Assembly: GCA_031308135.1 (NCBI GenBank)
Contig: JAHLJT010009436.1
Location: 135,724,950 to 135,788,949, forward strand
Direction: 5' to 3'
DNA from: Acheta domesticus
Taxonomy: Eukaryota; Arthropoda; Insecta; Orthoptera; Gryllidae
Length of the DNA: 64,000 bases
How positions within the stretch are numbered: the stretch's first letter is position 1; each line of letters opens with the position of its first letter. The notes beneath the pieces are model-generated. The model had not been told where the DNA came from, did not search any database, and worked only from the letters and a program-made list of their open reading frames with translations. The position numbers and the translations under genes were made by a program. Shown piece by piece: positions 38,401-47,300 of the stretch.

Positions 38401-39733
38401 GTGCTGGTGTAATTGATATCACCAAGAAAGTCACAATCCCATGGCTTCAGAATAAATTGAAGCCATTGATGGATAATTATGCTGTTGATTCTTTTTATGT
38501 TGATATTGGATCTGCATATGATTTGCCCTTTTATTATGAATTCGAAGATGCACTTGCAAATCCTGATGAATATAAAACTGTGTTTATGGATAGTATGTCT
38601 TCCAAAATTGATATTGTTGGTGTGTCAAGTGCCATTACTCGCCCCAATGGACCAGTCTTTGTATCTTTGCCTCCTTTTCCATCAACATGGGAATCTCTTC
38701 AGTCCGTTATTGCCTCAGTACTTACATATGGAATTATTGGTTTTCCACTTGTGATGCCTGGTCCTATTGGAGGAAACAATGTAACCAAAATGTTCAAAAC
38801 AACTGATAATGAAACTGAGAAGATGGACGAGACACTGCCAGAGAAAGAGTTATACATGAGATGGCTGCAACTATCTGCATTTCTGCCTGCTATGAGCTTC
38901 AGCTATCTGCCTCAGAAATATGGTGATGAAAAAGTCATCAACTTAGCTGAATCTATTAGCAACCTCAGGGAAACTCTGGTAAGAATTTTTTTAAGAAGTG
39001 TGTTTAATTGTCAACTACTGGGATGAAAAAAAATGTATTCTGTATTTAAATTAGTGTTTAAAAAGTTATCACGACTCATTGTTAAAAGTGAATAAAGCTT
39101 TAATCAAATGGCTGTAAGATATATTAAACTTTACTCAAAAATATTTGTTTTATAATGCTTATCATTAAACCTTAAAGTAATTGCATTTAATACCACATGT
39201 ATTTGAAGAAAAACTCAAAATATATTAAAATAGAAGCAATCTCTACTCCATGTATTTTTGTTGACCGCTCTGCAGTCTCATTTGAAATGCCATTGATGTA
39301 AACTATGATAGTCAAGCTAAGATATTTTTAGTAGGGTATTATTTATTTTCATTTATTTGAAATGTTGATTATTTAAAGTGTCTTTAAATTGATTTTTTTT
39401 AAATTTCAGGTAAATCCTATTGTTAAGAAGTACTTGAAAGCATATGGACCACTGGATGAAGGTTTGCCATTTAACCGACCTCTCTGGATGTTGGATCCAA
39501 AGGATCCAATTTGCCACACAATAGTAGATGAATTTTCTGTTGGAGAAGAATTGATTGTTGCACCTGTTATTACAAAAGATGCTCGAGAAAGAGAAATTTA
39601 TCTACCTGCTGGTGTATGGAGAGATGGAATTGATGGCAGTTTAATGAAAGGAAGTAGATGGCTCCATCATCACCCTGTTGAAGAAGATAAAATTGCTTAT
39701 TTTGTTAGAATGCCTGATGATACAAGGTTTTAA
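13754..39733 (+). CDS. MYORG-like: MYORG-like GH31 membrane glycosidase (six exons)
   Basis: Joined exons 13754-13834, 23777-23919, 32238-32397, 33664-33804, 37356-38978 and 39410-39733 give 823 residues; every intron is GT-AG and every phase fits. Residues 1-147 form a cytoplasmic tail (basic start, acidic D/E run near 46-62), about 148-169 are a single membrane segment of type II topology, and the rest is a lumenal/extracellular GH31 domain with the expected LHRRGFRI strand, FYVDIG around Asp558 (nucleophile position) and GGN near 647. Family knowledge: vertebrate MYORG is an ER/Golgi-resident GH31 alpha-galactosidase of 714 residues. Oddities: the acid/base position before Trp620 is proline (615 and 617), the usual PD before GGN is PG (Gly644), and the FKFDAGE glutamate is missing, so catalysis is doubtful. 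The ATG has A at -3 and G at +4. Confidence 0.85.
13835..17169. other. First part of intron 1, no element recognised
   Basis: AT-rich intronic DNA. Around 15700-16330 GCATATT-type words recur, followed by a GC-richer bit (16330-16500), possibly a decayed transposon. Nothing could be named. Confidence 0.4.
17172..17404 (-). mobile_element. tRNA-derived SINE fragment (family 2)
   Basis: The minus strand shows CACCTGTGGTGTAGGAGTTAG (A-box region) and GCATTCAAATCCGG (B-box region) at tRNA-like spacing, followed by a body rich in short T runs and GATGAT words. It differs in body from the SINEs at 21845 and 23953. Confidence 0.5.
18100..20168. mobile_element. Two degraded copies of the dispersed repeat, head to head
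   Basis: The segment to about 18950 matches the plus-oriented copy at 5780-7372 (GGGCCTCCATGAAA, AGATCAATTGGGGAATA). The segment from about 19260 (CGACGTTTTGTGAGTCATGG) matches the minus-oriented copies at 22690 and 24355. Both are heavily diverged and lack one terminus. A perfect 15-bp hairpin sits at 19517-19548. Confidence 0.5.
19517..19548. repeat. Perfect 15-bp hairpin
   Basis: Arms 19517-19531 and 19534-19548 are exact reverse complements with a two-base loop. It is AT-rich and lies within the degraded dispersed repeat. Confidence 0.75.
20170..20737 (+). mobile_element. Helitron-like non-autonomous element
   Basis: It starts TCTTTAATCTAC, is followed by TTTGTTTGTTCGTTCG and ATGCGCTACCGTACTG, and ends GCGAAGCATGGCCGGGTG then CACTAGT. 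A short hairpin ahead of a CTAG terminus is what Helitrons show, and the internal words resemble insect non-autonomous Helitrons I recall. No terminal inverted repeats or obvious target duplication are seen. The call rests on end signals only. Confidence 0.45.
20738..21844. other. Intron 1 DNA, nothing recognised
   Basis: AT-rich sequence with a small GC-richer patch near 21030-21100. No exon or element ends recognised. Confidence 0.4.
21845..22155 (-). mobile_element. tRNA-derived SINE (family 3, copy 1)
   Basis: The minus-strand head is GTCGGTCCGGATAGCCTAGA (A-box) followed by AATTCGAGTCCCGCC (B-box). The body carries paired tracts flanking TAACAACCC (CCCCCAGGAC and its near complement) and ATCGGATTCAGCC. 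Head and body match the copy at 23953-24255. Confidence 0.7.
22219..22258 (+). repeat. G-rich run with quadruplex potential
   Basis: Four G-tracts (GGGG, GGGG, GGG, GGGGGGG) separated by short loops, just downstream of the SINE. It follows a TTATTATTAT tract and is intronic in gene 1. Confidence 0.55.
22555..23505 (-). mobile_element. Dispersed repeat, copy in minus orientation (short)
   Basis: It ends TGTGCCATTTTGTAACTCCA then CTAGT, the reverse complement of the left end of the copy at 5780. It carries the shared GATACCGAAAAATCGATGAC and TCGATCTGGCCTGAGTCGAA blocks and the CAAAAATGGCC / CTCAAAAACGGC modules. It is about 950 bp, so internally deleted relative to the 1.5 kb copies. Confidence 0.6.
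23777..23919 (+). CDS. MYORG-like: MYORG-like exon 2 (acidic cytoplasmic tail)
   Basis: Acceptor TTTTTTGTTCCAG, donor AA|GTAAGC. It reads LTPDSSQNGGDLSD and continues through an acidic run of Asp/Glu, in phase with exon 1 upstream and, at phase 2, with exon 3 (AA+A gives Lys75). A SINE begins only about 34 bases after the donor. The acidic Ser/Asp/Glu composition fits a disordered cytosolic tail and could carry casein-kinase-type sites. Confidence 0.7.
23953..24255 (-). mobile_element. tRNA-derived SINE (family 3, copy 2)
   Basis: Same minus-strand head (GCCGATCCGGATAGCCGAGA) and body as the copy at 21845-22155, including the TTGGATTCAGCATAAAG and CCTGGGGGATAAAA words. The B-box region is partly lost. 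It sits immediately before a dispersed-repeat copy. Confidence 0.65.
24275..25784 (-). mobile_element. Dispersed 1.5 kb repeat, full-length copy in minus orientation
   Basis: It begins ACTTTCCCGTATACGTACG and ends CTGTAGCACCACTAGT, the reverse complements of the two ends of the copy at 5780-7372. Internal modules follow the same order in reverse, including the (GTCC/CATCC)n tract near 24421-24460. No coding capacity is seen. Confidence 0.65.
25830..26240. repeat. Two direct copies of a ~160-bp unit around an (ATT)n tract
   Basis: The blocks 25830-25990 and 26080-26240 share long identities, for example GTGCCTCTACAATACTTTGC and AAAGCAATTTCTT. Each follows an ATT-rich tract. It is either a tandem duplication or two insertions of one repeat that carries its own ATT tract. 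Confidence 0.65.
26005..26058. repeat. (ATT)n microsatellite
   Basis: Long uninterrupted TAT/ATT repeats between the two direct copies described at 25830-26240. Confidence 0.9.
26241..28868. other. Intron 2 DNA with GC-richer patches
   Basis: No exon was recognised. A GC-richer patch lies at 27125-27310. Between 28310 and 28680 a CGAC-(A)-ATGTCGA and TTCTGCGC motif recurs three times (near 28320, 28430 and 28595), probably an old repeat. The small frames here have no recognisable content. Confidence 0.4.
28871..28928. repeat. (AT)29 microsatellite
   Basis: Uninterrupted AT dinucleotides preceded by a TGTGTGTAT run. Likely length-polymorphic. Confidence 0.95.
28929..30333. other. Intron 2 DNA, nothing recognised
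   Basis: AT-rich intronic sequence. A short AGCTATAGCTA palindrome lies near 29288. No exon or element termini recognised. Confidence 0.4.
30334..30370. repeat. Perfect 16-bp inverted repeat at a repeat-copy end
   Basis: GGTGGTGATAGATGGC and its exact reverse complement are separated by CAGCT. Each arm matches the terminal motif of the dispersed repeat (GGCGGCGATAGATG), so two copies appear joined end to end. Confidence 0.75.
30334..31575 (+). mobile_element. Dispersed repeat, copy in plus orientation (left terminus rearranged)
   Basis: From CATCTATCACCACCAAAAGT the sequence follows the copy at 5780 module by module (for example CACCTAGCCCTAAATGGC against CACAAAAACCTAGCCGTAAA). The usual ACTAGTGGTGC start is replaced by a 37-bp palindrome (30334-30370). 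The right end stops near the CACTAGTGTTGTTCAC junction. Confidence 0.55.
31576..31821 (-). mobile_element. Dispersed repeat, truncated minus copy
   Basis: It contains GGGCGGCGATGATGCCAGC and ends GTGCCATTCTGTAGCACTAGT, as in the minus copies at 22555 and 24275. Only the terminal ~245 bp remain. Confidence 0.55.
32238..32397 (+). CDS. MYORG-like: MYORG-like exon 3 (cytoplasmic tail)
   Basis: Acceptor TTTGTGTTTCAG, donor GCT|GTAAGT. Phase 2 in, phase 0 out. It encodes KVPLRNARRKSVMP and a Ser-rich stretch ending LLKEKLA. The basic RNARRK cluster follows the acidic run of exon 2. This is still cytosolic tail; no domain is recognised. Confidence 0.8.
32452..32716. repeat. AAT-rich compound microsatellite
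   Basis: AATAAT units grade into ATATTAATAATA-type and finally CAACAA units. Starts about 55 bases after the exon 3 donor. Confidence 0.9.
33076..33197. repeat. (AAT)n/(GAT)n compound microsatellite
   Basis: AATAAT units interrupted by GATGATGAT and GACGATGATGAT runs in intron 3. Confidence 0.9.
33664..33804 (+). CDS. MYORG-like: MYORG-like exon 4 (membrane segment)
   Basis: Acceptor CTTTTTCAG, donor CAA|GTAAGT, phase 0 at both ends, 47 codons. A basic stretch (KNPPKRSKEYK) is followed by about 22 hydrophobic residues (HAFVGLLFLCIVFLVGFAYV, residues 148-167 and beyond), then YHQQVLQ. Positive charges on the N-terminal side predict type II orientation, as in MYORG. Confidence 0.85.
34942..35300 (+). 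mobile_element. hAT-type MITE, copy B with perfect 8-bp TSD
   Basis: Begins CAGTGGCGGATTC and ends GGATTCGCCCCTG, which are inverted ends. It is flanked on both sides by ATGACAAC (34934-34941 and 35301-35308). An 8-bp duplication with CAG...CTG ends is the hAT superfamily signature. The element is 359 bp with no coding capacity. Confidence 0.9.
35685..35931 (+). mobile_element. hAT-type MITE, copy C
   Basis: Same family as the copies at 10611 and 34942: a diverged CCATGGCAGATCC start, GGATCTGTTCCTG end and shared TTTATTATTTAACAAAA interior. The flanking 8-mers CATAGAAG and TATGGAAG agree at 6 of 8 positions, a decayed target duplication. Confidence 0.75.
36143..36318 (+). mobile_element. hAT-type MITE of a second family with perfect 8-bp TSD
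   Basis: Ends CAGAGGCATATCTA and TAGATATGTCACTG are inverted repeats (two mismatches in 14). The exact duplication CAAGGATG flanks both sides (36135-36142, 36319-36326). It is 176 bp and includes GGCGCCCATGGC-type words near the right end. Confidence 0.88.
37356..38978 (+). CDS. MYORG-like: MYORG-like exon 5 (most of the GH31 domain)
   Basis: Acceptor TTTTATTTTCAG, donor CTG|GTAAGA, 541 codons in phase 0, residues 176-716. It covers the N-terminal beta-sandwich region (YGGGQTPNMQWPVE near residues 281-294) and the (beta/alpha)8 barrel with LHRRGFRIIFSIQPF, FYVDIGS (Asp558), FPSTWESL (Trp620) and GFPLVMPGPIGGN. Codons upstream of 37356 are intron, so the earlier in-frame ATG is not used. Several NxT/NxS sequons fit a lumenal location. 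Confidence 0.9.
39410..39733 (+). CDS. MYORG-like: MYORG-like exon 6 (C-terminal GH31 region)
   Basis: Acceptor TTTAAATTTCAG, phase 0, 107 codons plus stop TAA. It carries the distal GH31 beta-sandwich: LWMLDPKDP, DEFSVGEELIVAPVI and REIYLPAGVWRDG, typical of the family's C-terminal strand region, then KIAYFVRMPDD and the stop. Confidence 0.9.
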   Translation, partial: VNPIVKKYLKAYGPLDEGLPFNRPLWMLDPKDPICHTIVDEFSVGEELIVAPVITKDAREREIYLPAGVWRDGIDGSLMKGSRWLHHHPVEEDKIAYFVRMPDDTRF

Positions 39734-41091
39734 AAAGAAGAAATATTGCAGGGAGAAGAATTGTGTTAAAGTGAATATACTGTCCTCTGGAAGGTATTCA
39801 GTGATAAGTCTAACTAAGTCAATCATATTGAATATTCCAGTCACAAAGAGACAATATAAATTAGTTCCTCTTGAAAAAGGAATTCTATTTAATAAAAATA
39901 CAATTGAAAGTGTCTGTGTGTACTACCAACTTTCCTGAACAAGATTATTTAAAGAATAGTAGATTCATAGTACAAAATACTTTCCAGTGTTGTGATTACT
40001 GCTAACTGATTGATAAATCCTCTTCAGTGAAGTATTATTCATTCCATAATTGTGTGCCTGTTGTGAAGTGAAATTGTTGATTTTATGTGAAATTGCTGTT
40101 TCTGAAAGGTTTTTAGGTTTATGAACATTGTTGTTTCGGTTATTAGTTTTAATCCTGTGAAAGTCCTTATTTGTTGATAGAATATGTATTTATATATGTG
40201 ATGTATTTTACGAGTCTGAATATTGTTTATAAATGAAAAAAGTCATTTGTCGTCACTCATTAATTCATTGTATATGACATTCACAACTATTAAATCATTT
40301 GACATATTTACAATTGTTAAATTTGTTTTTTTGTTTAAAATGATATTTCTAAAAAGAGCTCCCATCAACACTGACATAATAAAAACCCACCGTTACTTGC
40401 GCTGTTAGAAAAAATATAACAATGCTGGATGTGCTTCAATAACATTGACATCTTTCAATGCACAGAGATAATGCTTGAGCAATGCCTTCCTGCACAATTC
40501 AACTCTGCAACTCTGCACCGTTCATTGTTCTTATTGGTTCTGCGAAGGGAAGCAATATGAGAAGGAGCTGATTAGCGTGGTGTGTCATGTTAGATATTTT
40601 CTCATGTGCGAACAACCGCTTTATATTTCGATACGATTATCACATCCATTCTTCTGTCAGTTATACATGGGTTTTTGTGTCTTGAATGCTTTGTGATGAT
40701 CAGAACACCTTGGTGTCTCCCCTTGATCATGATTTTTATACCTTATATCAAAAGTAAGATTCATAGATTTACCAAGAATATTGTTCACTATTCCTTTGTT
40801 GTAGTTTCTGCTATTTAGTTTTGTTTCCTTTTTACAGTGATGTTATGATAGGGAGCAAAGAACAGAGAAAAGAAGATGCACATTTTGTCCAAAGAGGCAA
40901 ACCTGGTTCATACAGTATTGTTGCAATATTTGCTCCAACCACTCTGAAAATAACCCACAAGAAAGACTTTGTTTGCAATGAGTGTAGTTCTGAGGAAGCT
41001 TATTTTAATTCATAAATGTCCCTGTATGTTTCAGTGTGGGAAAAAAATATTGTTTGTTGCATTACTTGTATTTTATGATTTACCTTTGTTA

Positions 41092-41097
41092 AATAAA
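41092..41097 (+). terminator. Candidate poly(A) signal of the MYORG-like gene
   Basis: First canonical AATAAA with T-rich downstream sequence about 1.36 kb after the stop. Alternatives at 43785 and 43867 would give a longer 3' UTR. Confidence 0.35.
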
Positions 41098-42529
41098 TTT
41101 GCTTTATTTAACACTTCACTTCATGACTGATTTTGATTCAAGTTCTTATTATAAGAAAAATTATGAGCCTGCATGTCATCTTTATGTATTATTTCATCTA
41201 TACAAGTTATAGAAATCAATAACAAATGTCTGGGAATATTAATGTAAATATTTGATTCATAATAAAACAATAAATACAACATTAACAGTTCTTAGATAAA
41301 ATTTAACATGCGAGTAATCACATTACAAAAATATGCATGAGTAACGGTGGGTTAAGAATGACAAATTATGATTAAAGACAATGACATTCACATGAATTGA
41401 AGCATTGTTTGGTATTCAACAATTTGAAAACTACTTAATTGATGATGGCTACACATACAACTAAATTTGACAGGCAGCCCTTGTACCAGCTATGTTAACA
41501 GAGATGCATATAAGCACACATAACTTCTGCATGCGTGCATTCGTTCAAGAAAATTGGCACTGAAAAATGACAAAAATTTTAAAACATCAACAGTAATTTT
41601 CATTCTGTGACAAGACTTTTTTAACAGCCCATGTAAATTGTTTATTCTGAACTTTTTGAGATAGATTTTGTACAGGAATCATTTTGTGATCTTGCCACAA
41701 TGTGCATTTTCCGATGCCTCCTTTTACATTCAGCGCCCTTGAATATTTGTTATTTTATCATTCACTAACACAGCATTCATGATCTCCTTTTTTAGGGGCA
41801 ATGGTAATATTTTTGCCTCTACGTAATATTTTCTCCGCTTCTCTCTAACTTTTGTTGGTGTTGGTTTAATAAAGACCAGGAAAACTGAGCAGTCACTCAT
41901 GGTATTCACAGATTAAAACTGGTTATATTTGAAATTAAATTATATCTGAAAATCAGATTTTACCTTGAATTAAATTAGGAATTCCAATTACAGAAAATAC
42001 CTAATTCACATGGCTCTCTTCAGAAAGGAAGTCAAGTAGTTACACTCTTCTCATATATTTACAGTACGCTAAAAAACCTTGTGTGTGAAAGACCTCTATG
42101 AGCAAAATTTAAATAGGTCAAGGTCATAGTTCGTAGAGGGATAGCATTGTAGATGGGCTTGTACCATCACTCAGTAACTGGCACCTACCATAAAACAATG
42201 TATTAATTGTAAATATTATGTACATTTCACCTGTGTCTATTTGAACATTTGGTCTTCCTTTCGGTTTTCACAACTGCCCACCTTGGCTGTTATGTTGTCA
42301 GCATCCAAGACAATTTTCCTTGCCACTCTTGCAGTCCCACTGCTCATCTGAGGCAACCTACCCAGTGTGAACCCCCTCTTTACCCCCAAAACCTCATGAC
42401 AACTTAGTCCTAGGGGCCATGTCAATCTTAAACTTACATCCAAGATAACCTATGGGTCCACCTTGGTATTTGTGCCTTTAATCAAATTAGAGAGACAGTT
42501 ACCTTAGTAGTGCTGTCCCAATGTAGTCC

Positions 42530-42735
42530 ACAGTCATTTTATGAAGGTAGCGTAAGCTACTAGGTATTAAGGGCTAGGGATTAAGGAAGAGTGAAGGGGT
42601 GCTGGGAAATTCCATAAATACAACTGAAAATGTCCATGCCTTTTTGCCGGATTCGAACACCTGTCTTGGTCTCCATGCACTGTCTTGGTGTCCTTGCACC
42701 AAGCATCTTAACCTCTGGGGCTGTATATGGAAATG
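42530..42735 (-). mobile_element. tRNA-derived SINE (family 4)
   Basis: The minus strand reads CCCCAGAGGTTAAGATGCTT (A-box) and GTGTTCGAATCCGG (B-box). A partial internal duplication (CACTGTCTTGGT) lies between them. The body is distinct from the other SINEs in the window. Confidence 0.6.
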
Positions 42736-44320
42736 TCCTGTTTGTGCCTGTGCTTTAAAATGCCTGAAATATTCTGGAGTATAACAAAGAGCATACACTC
42801 AAGAGTATGTGTTAATTCTAGACATCGGAATGTTCATAGTAAATTGTCAAAAATCTAAACATACAATTGGAAAATATTTTTTTCTTGTCAGAATTGATTA
42901 TTCCTTTCCAGTGTTACATATGACATTGCCATGGCGTTGATAAGGAATACCTAGTTAATACTGCTTAGTTTTCCTTGCTTACACTAGATTTTGGTATAAA
43001 ATTGCATTTGTGATATTCCTATTGAACTATAATATTAAAAACAGATGAAAGTTGCAATCAGCATAATACTAATTTCCATGTTTGTGCCAAACTATTTGAA
43101 TGCTAATTGTTGTGCATGAATGGATTGTTGTGCTCAAACACTTGTCAACACAATATTCTTTTTCAATTGAGAAAAATGCCCACCTTAAAAAACGAACCTA
43201 AAAGAGTGTTCTGTAGATCTGTTAACTACTTATATTTCAAGTTACATTTAAAAATATGTGAAATACAATGTTATGTTTAGACTGTTTACAAAGTCATCAC
43301 TGTCCAGTACAACTGATGTTTATTAAACTTTTCGCAAATTGTTCAGAGGTGATTGAAATCCTATTATGAAACAATATTTTAGTTAGCTAATTGAGACTGT
43401 GTGAATTTAAATAGTCTGAAGAGAAGTCCTAACATTGTGCTTAATAAATAATTGTCACACGTGATATTGCGAATATTGTCTTTTCAAGATTTTCTTGCAA
43501 AATTTAATAATTTTTGATTGTAATATATTTATAATAATAATATATTCCATGAAAGACTCTGTAAATGACGGTTACGAGATTTTTGATATTTTATTTTTAA
43601 AAAGTAAAATTAAAAATTGTGTTAAATGATATTTAACATAAAATGAATTTTTAAGGCAACTTAATCTTGCATGATATTACTGCAATAGAATCTCAAATTT
43701 TGATTCAAGGAATTGTTAGAAACAATGTTGAATAGCTTAATGATGATGTGAGGATTGTATCTTTAAAAAAGTATAAATACATGAAATAAACATGAAGGAA
43801 GGAATTTTTCGATTTGTTATCATGAATTTTCTAAGGAATTGTTTTGTAAGTGTGTTTTGAGTTTTAAATAAATTAACTGAAGATTGAAGAAAACATCTCA
43901 CTACTATCCTTTTTGTAATATAATTACCAGTTTTTAACTGTAGATATTATATTGAATATGGATGTTGTATGTGCATGCTTTTATCATCACACTAAAAGGT
44001 ATTAAGTTTTGTAAGGGTAAAAATAATAACACAATGGCCAAAATTTACAGAATTTTCCCTTTTTTTGGTTTTCTTTATTCCTTGTTTACTTGGTATCTCA
44101 TACATAACCCATACATTACACAATAGTGTTTTCAGAACAAGCATAGAGCAAACTTTCTGACTAGAAGCTCCAACACTAAGCAAATGTGATATTTTTAATG
44201 TGCTATGGTTTTTTACATATTTTTTTTCCAAAATGTCTTTGATATTGAAAGTTTAAAAGAAGAGGCAAACAAAATGAAGACAAGAAAATTACAAAGCGAG
44301 GTGCAATGATAAGGATACTC

Positions 44321-44326
44321 TTTATT
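44321..44326 (-). terminator. Candidate futsch poly(A) signal
   Basis: AATAAA on the minus strand, followed downstream (in minus direction) by a U/GU-rich TTTGTAATTTTCTTGTC. It would give a futsch 3' UTR of about 4.3 kb, in keeping with long 3' UTRs of neuronal cytoskeletal genes. Confidence 0.35.
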
Positions 44327-47300
44327 TCACTTTTACCTGGAGAGTAATGAAAAGAATAAATATAAATTAATTACAAAACATAGGACAATTTCAATCAAAT
44401 CCTACAAGGCCAGCTGATTATGTGAAATCTCCCCTCCGATAACACTCCTAACACCTACGCCACATCTGTTCTCAACATCAAGACCAGAGAAGATTTTACA
44501 TGATAGATTCTCACAGAGAATCTAAATATTTTCATGAGAATGTAAGACTATGATTCCCAATTTTCTCCTTTGCCACCAATATTGCTTCATTCCTCTACAA
44601 AGTTGCAGCTTTGGAATGATAGGACAAATAAATAAAGGAATTTGCTGCCAGAGTATCCATTCATCTGTAGATTTCTGATCTTACATCAGTCAATTTACAG
44701 AGGCTCAATCACTTATGAGATATAGACTAGTTATTGGATGAGCAAATTAAACAATTGGGATACGAAAGCCATTTGTGGGTTTCTAAAAGGTGTTAAAAGC
44801 TTCAACTGAAAGGAAAGCTCAGTCCACTGGAAGCAACATGGATCAAACAGGGAACAATAGCCTTATATTTTCATGAAGGATCTACAAAGATCAACTTTTA
44901 TTTTTAACAAGGCATTTATTAGGTAATCTTAGCACCATTTCAATCCTATCTCAGCTTTCTCAGCTTAGAATATCAACATTATTATTTCATAAGAAGCTCG
45001 TTCTTCCTGATCCAGTTGAAGGATATTCCACACGATAATTATATTTTATGATAACAGGTTGTCTCCTAATAAATAGTTTTAATATACACTTGGGTTAAGT
45101 TTTTGCGTGCCAAAGACTCAAAAATTGTCTTTGCTGACATGCAAGCAGTCCAACCATACAATATCATTCAATAAATAAAGTCTAATAATATAATAAGAAA
45201 ACTCTAATACTATCGGTTACATGGTTAAATAAATGTTATGGTATCTTCTAATAAATATTGAAATATGATAGGTACAGAAGGAATCACTTCATGCATAATT
45301 TGTGAGAAAGTGGAACAAATAAGCTGCGACACATAACAATGTTTTCTGTAAGAATGGCCAGTAATTATTTTCTCTTTGCAAGGAAGACTTGACTAACATT
45401 TAGGCATTGTTGTGTTTCAGCTTCTTTATATCCACTATCTTACTATGCAATTAATTAAGGGTTTTCCTACAGTCTGTTCCATTTTATATCAACACGCAGG
45501 AATTCTTTCCAGTGTTGTAGAAGAAATTAGGCCTTGAAAGTGGATCATTACACTAGATTGTAAGATCAGGTTTAAAAAAGTGATTCTCAACTTAATAGCA
45601 ATTATCTTAATGGAGATAATACATTAAATAAATATAAAATACAAAAATAATAGTAAAAAGATTATGAAAACTTACACTTCACATTACAGTTCATAAATTA
45701 CCACACATCATTCATATCTCATTTCACTCTAAGTACAAAACAGTTAGGACTATTATTGTGACCTTCAGATATAATTTGGTCATAAAATATTTTTAAAATC
45801 AGTAGCATGTTCAACACACAACAATGCACATAATCAGATTAAACTCAGTTAACCAATTCAAATTTCACAAATTGTTTCAGAAATCTTCAAATTTTGTGTT
45901 CTGTGTGTATGTTTTTCTCGAACAACAATAAGACTTTATTACAGTATGGAAACTGTTGATAAAGACTCCTTCTCATTTATCAAGATATTGCACTCTCAAA
46001 AGAGTTCTTTAATTACTAAATATGTATGAGAAGGTCATCATGTTGATAAAGTGATATGCTGATATGTGAGAAGTAGTCAATATCAATGCCTTCATCTGGA
46101 CAATCCCAGTCCAAGATTTTATTCAGATTTTCATTCAATCCCATTGAGCACTTCTAATTAACATTATTAGTAATTACATACATGTCTTCTTAAAATATTG
46201 ATTACATTTCAAAACCTAAATTCACAACTGCTCAATTCACAATCATTATAAAAAATTCTATTCTGATGCAACACGTAACAAGTTTGTTTTTATTAAAACA
46301 GCTTCTTACCATTTCATAAACCAATACTTGTTCCAATGGAAAGTTACCCCCCTGTTGAAACATAATTTTAATGAAGAAAGGAGTCGTTTTAATATCAACA
46401 AATTATTGATAGTTAATATTTAAATTCTATCTACAGGTTTTCTTGTAAAATTATTAAAAAATATAGGTATTGAAAGATGCATCACAAATGGAACGTTTTT
46501 TATTCAGAGGAAATGCTCATAAAATCTAGTCCCTATGAAATTTAAAATAAGTCAATGCATTATTCATTGCAAACTAATAGTTAAAAGGAAATACAAAGTT
46601 CATTTTCCACTCATTCCTTGTTGTTGTTTGGGAGCTTCAGAAACAAATAGTTTTAAGTACATGACACTGGGGGTTTATGGGTGAGAGTAGACACAGCAAA
46701 TACATACACAATCACCCCACAAGTATTTAATTATGGTAATTATGTTAATAGTTGCATGTTTTAATTTCTAATGTGTTTCATTGTTATTACATTACACTGA
46801 ACCAAAATTTTTTTTACTTCTTCAAGATATGGATTACTCTTTCCCTTCAGTTAAATGGAAATATTTGTACACAGTATACTTAAACATTTAACAAAGCAAT
46901 ATAGAATTTTGCTAACAGATTTTTGTGTACTGGTACAGTAAGTAAGTAGGAATCAGAATATTTCTTAAAGTCTTAAGGGATTTAAAGATTTTTATAATTG
47001 AATCAAAACTAGGTGTTATATTTTTATGACTTTCTCCTTCTTTTATAATTAATTACTTTTAGACATAAAATTGAAGGATGTGGGGATCCATTTTTAGGAA
47101 CAAGTAATTAATATAATACTTAACTGCATGAATAGAATGTATAAGATGAAAACTGGCCACAATGGATCTGCTAAATCTTATTAACACAAAAATGCACATT
47201 TGGAACATCAAATCATAATGTAGTACATTATTTTAACGTACATTAACTTTCTAAAATATGTTATGTCATGCATATGGCCATTGTGAACACTTTTCTTTTA

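Larger units (their letters stand above)
39734..43872 (+). other. Probable 3' UTR and downstream region of the MYORG-like gene
   Basis: No further coding exon was recognised. Candidate poly(A) signals AATAAA occur at 41092-41097, 43785-43790 and 43867-43872. A frame at 40821-41015 (KEDAHFVQRGKPGSYS) follows an acceptor-like TTTCCTTTTTACAG but has no clear donor to join, so I leave it uncalled. A SINE sits at 42530-42735. Confidence 0.4.

Noticed and set aside
40838..41015. Possible extra 3' exon of the MYORG-like gene (KEDAHFVQRGKPGSYS frame)
   Set aside because: The acceptor is plausible, but the only phase-compatible donor is ACAAG|GTTTTA near 39727, which is weak, and exon 6 already ends where family members end.
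13050..42735. tRNA-like A-box/B-box pairs at five places
   Set aside because: None folds into a full cloverleaf with an acceptor stem; they are SINE heads, not tRNA genes.
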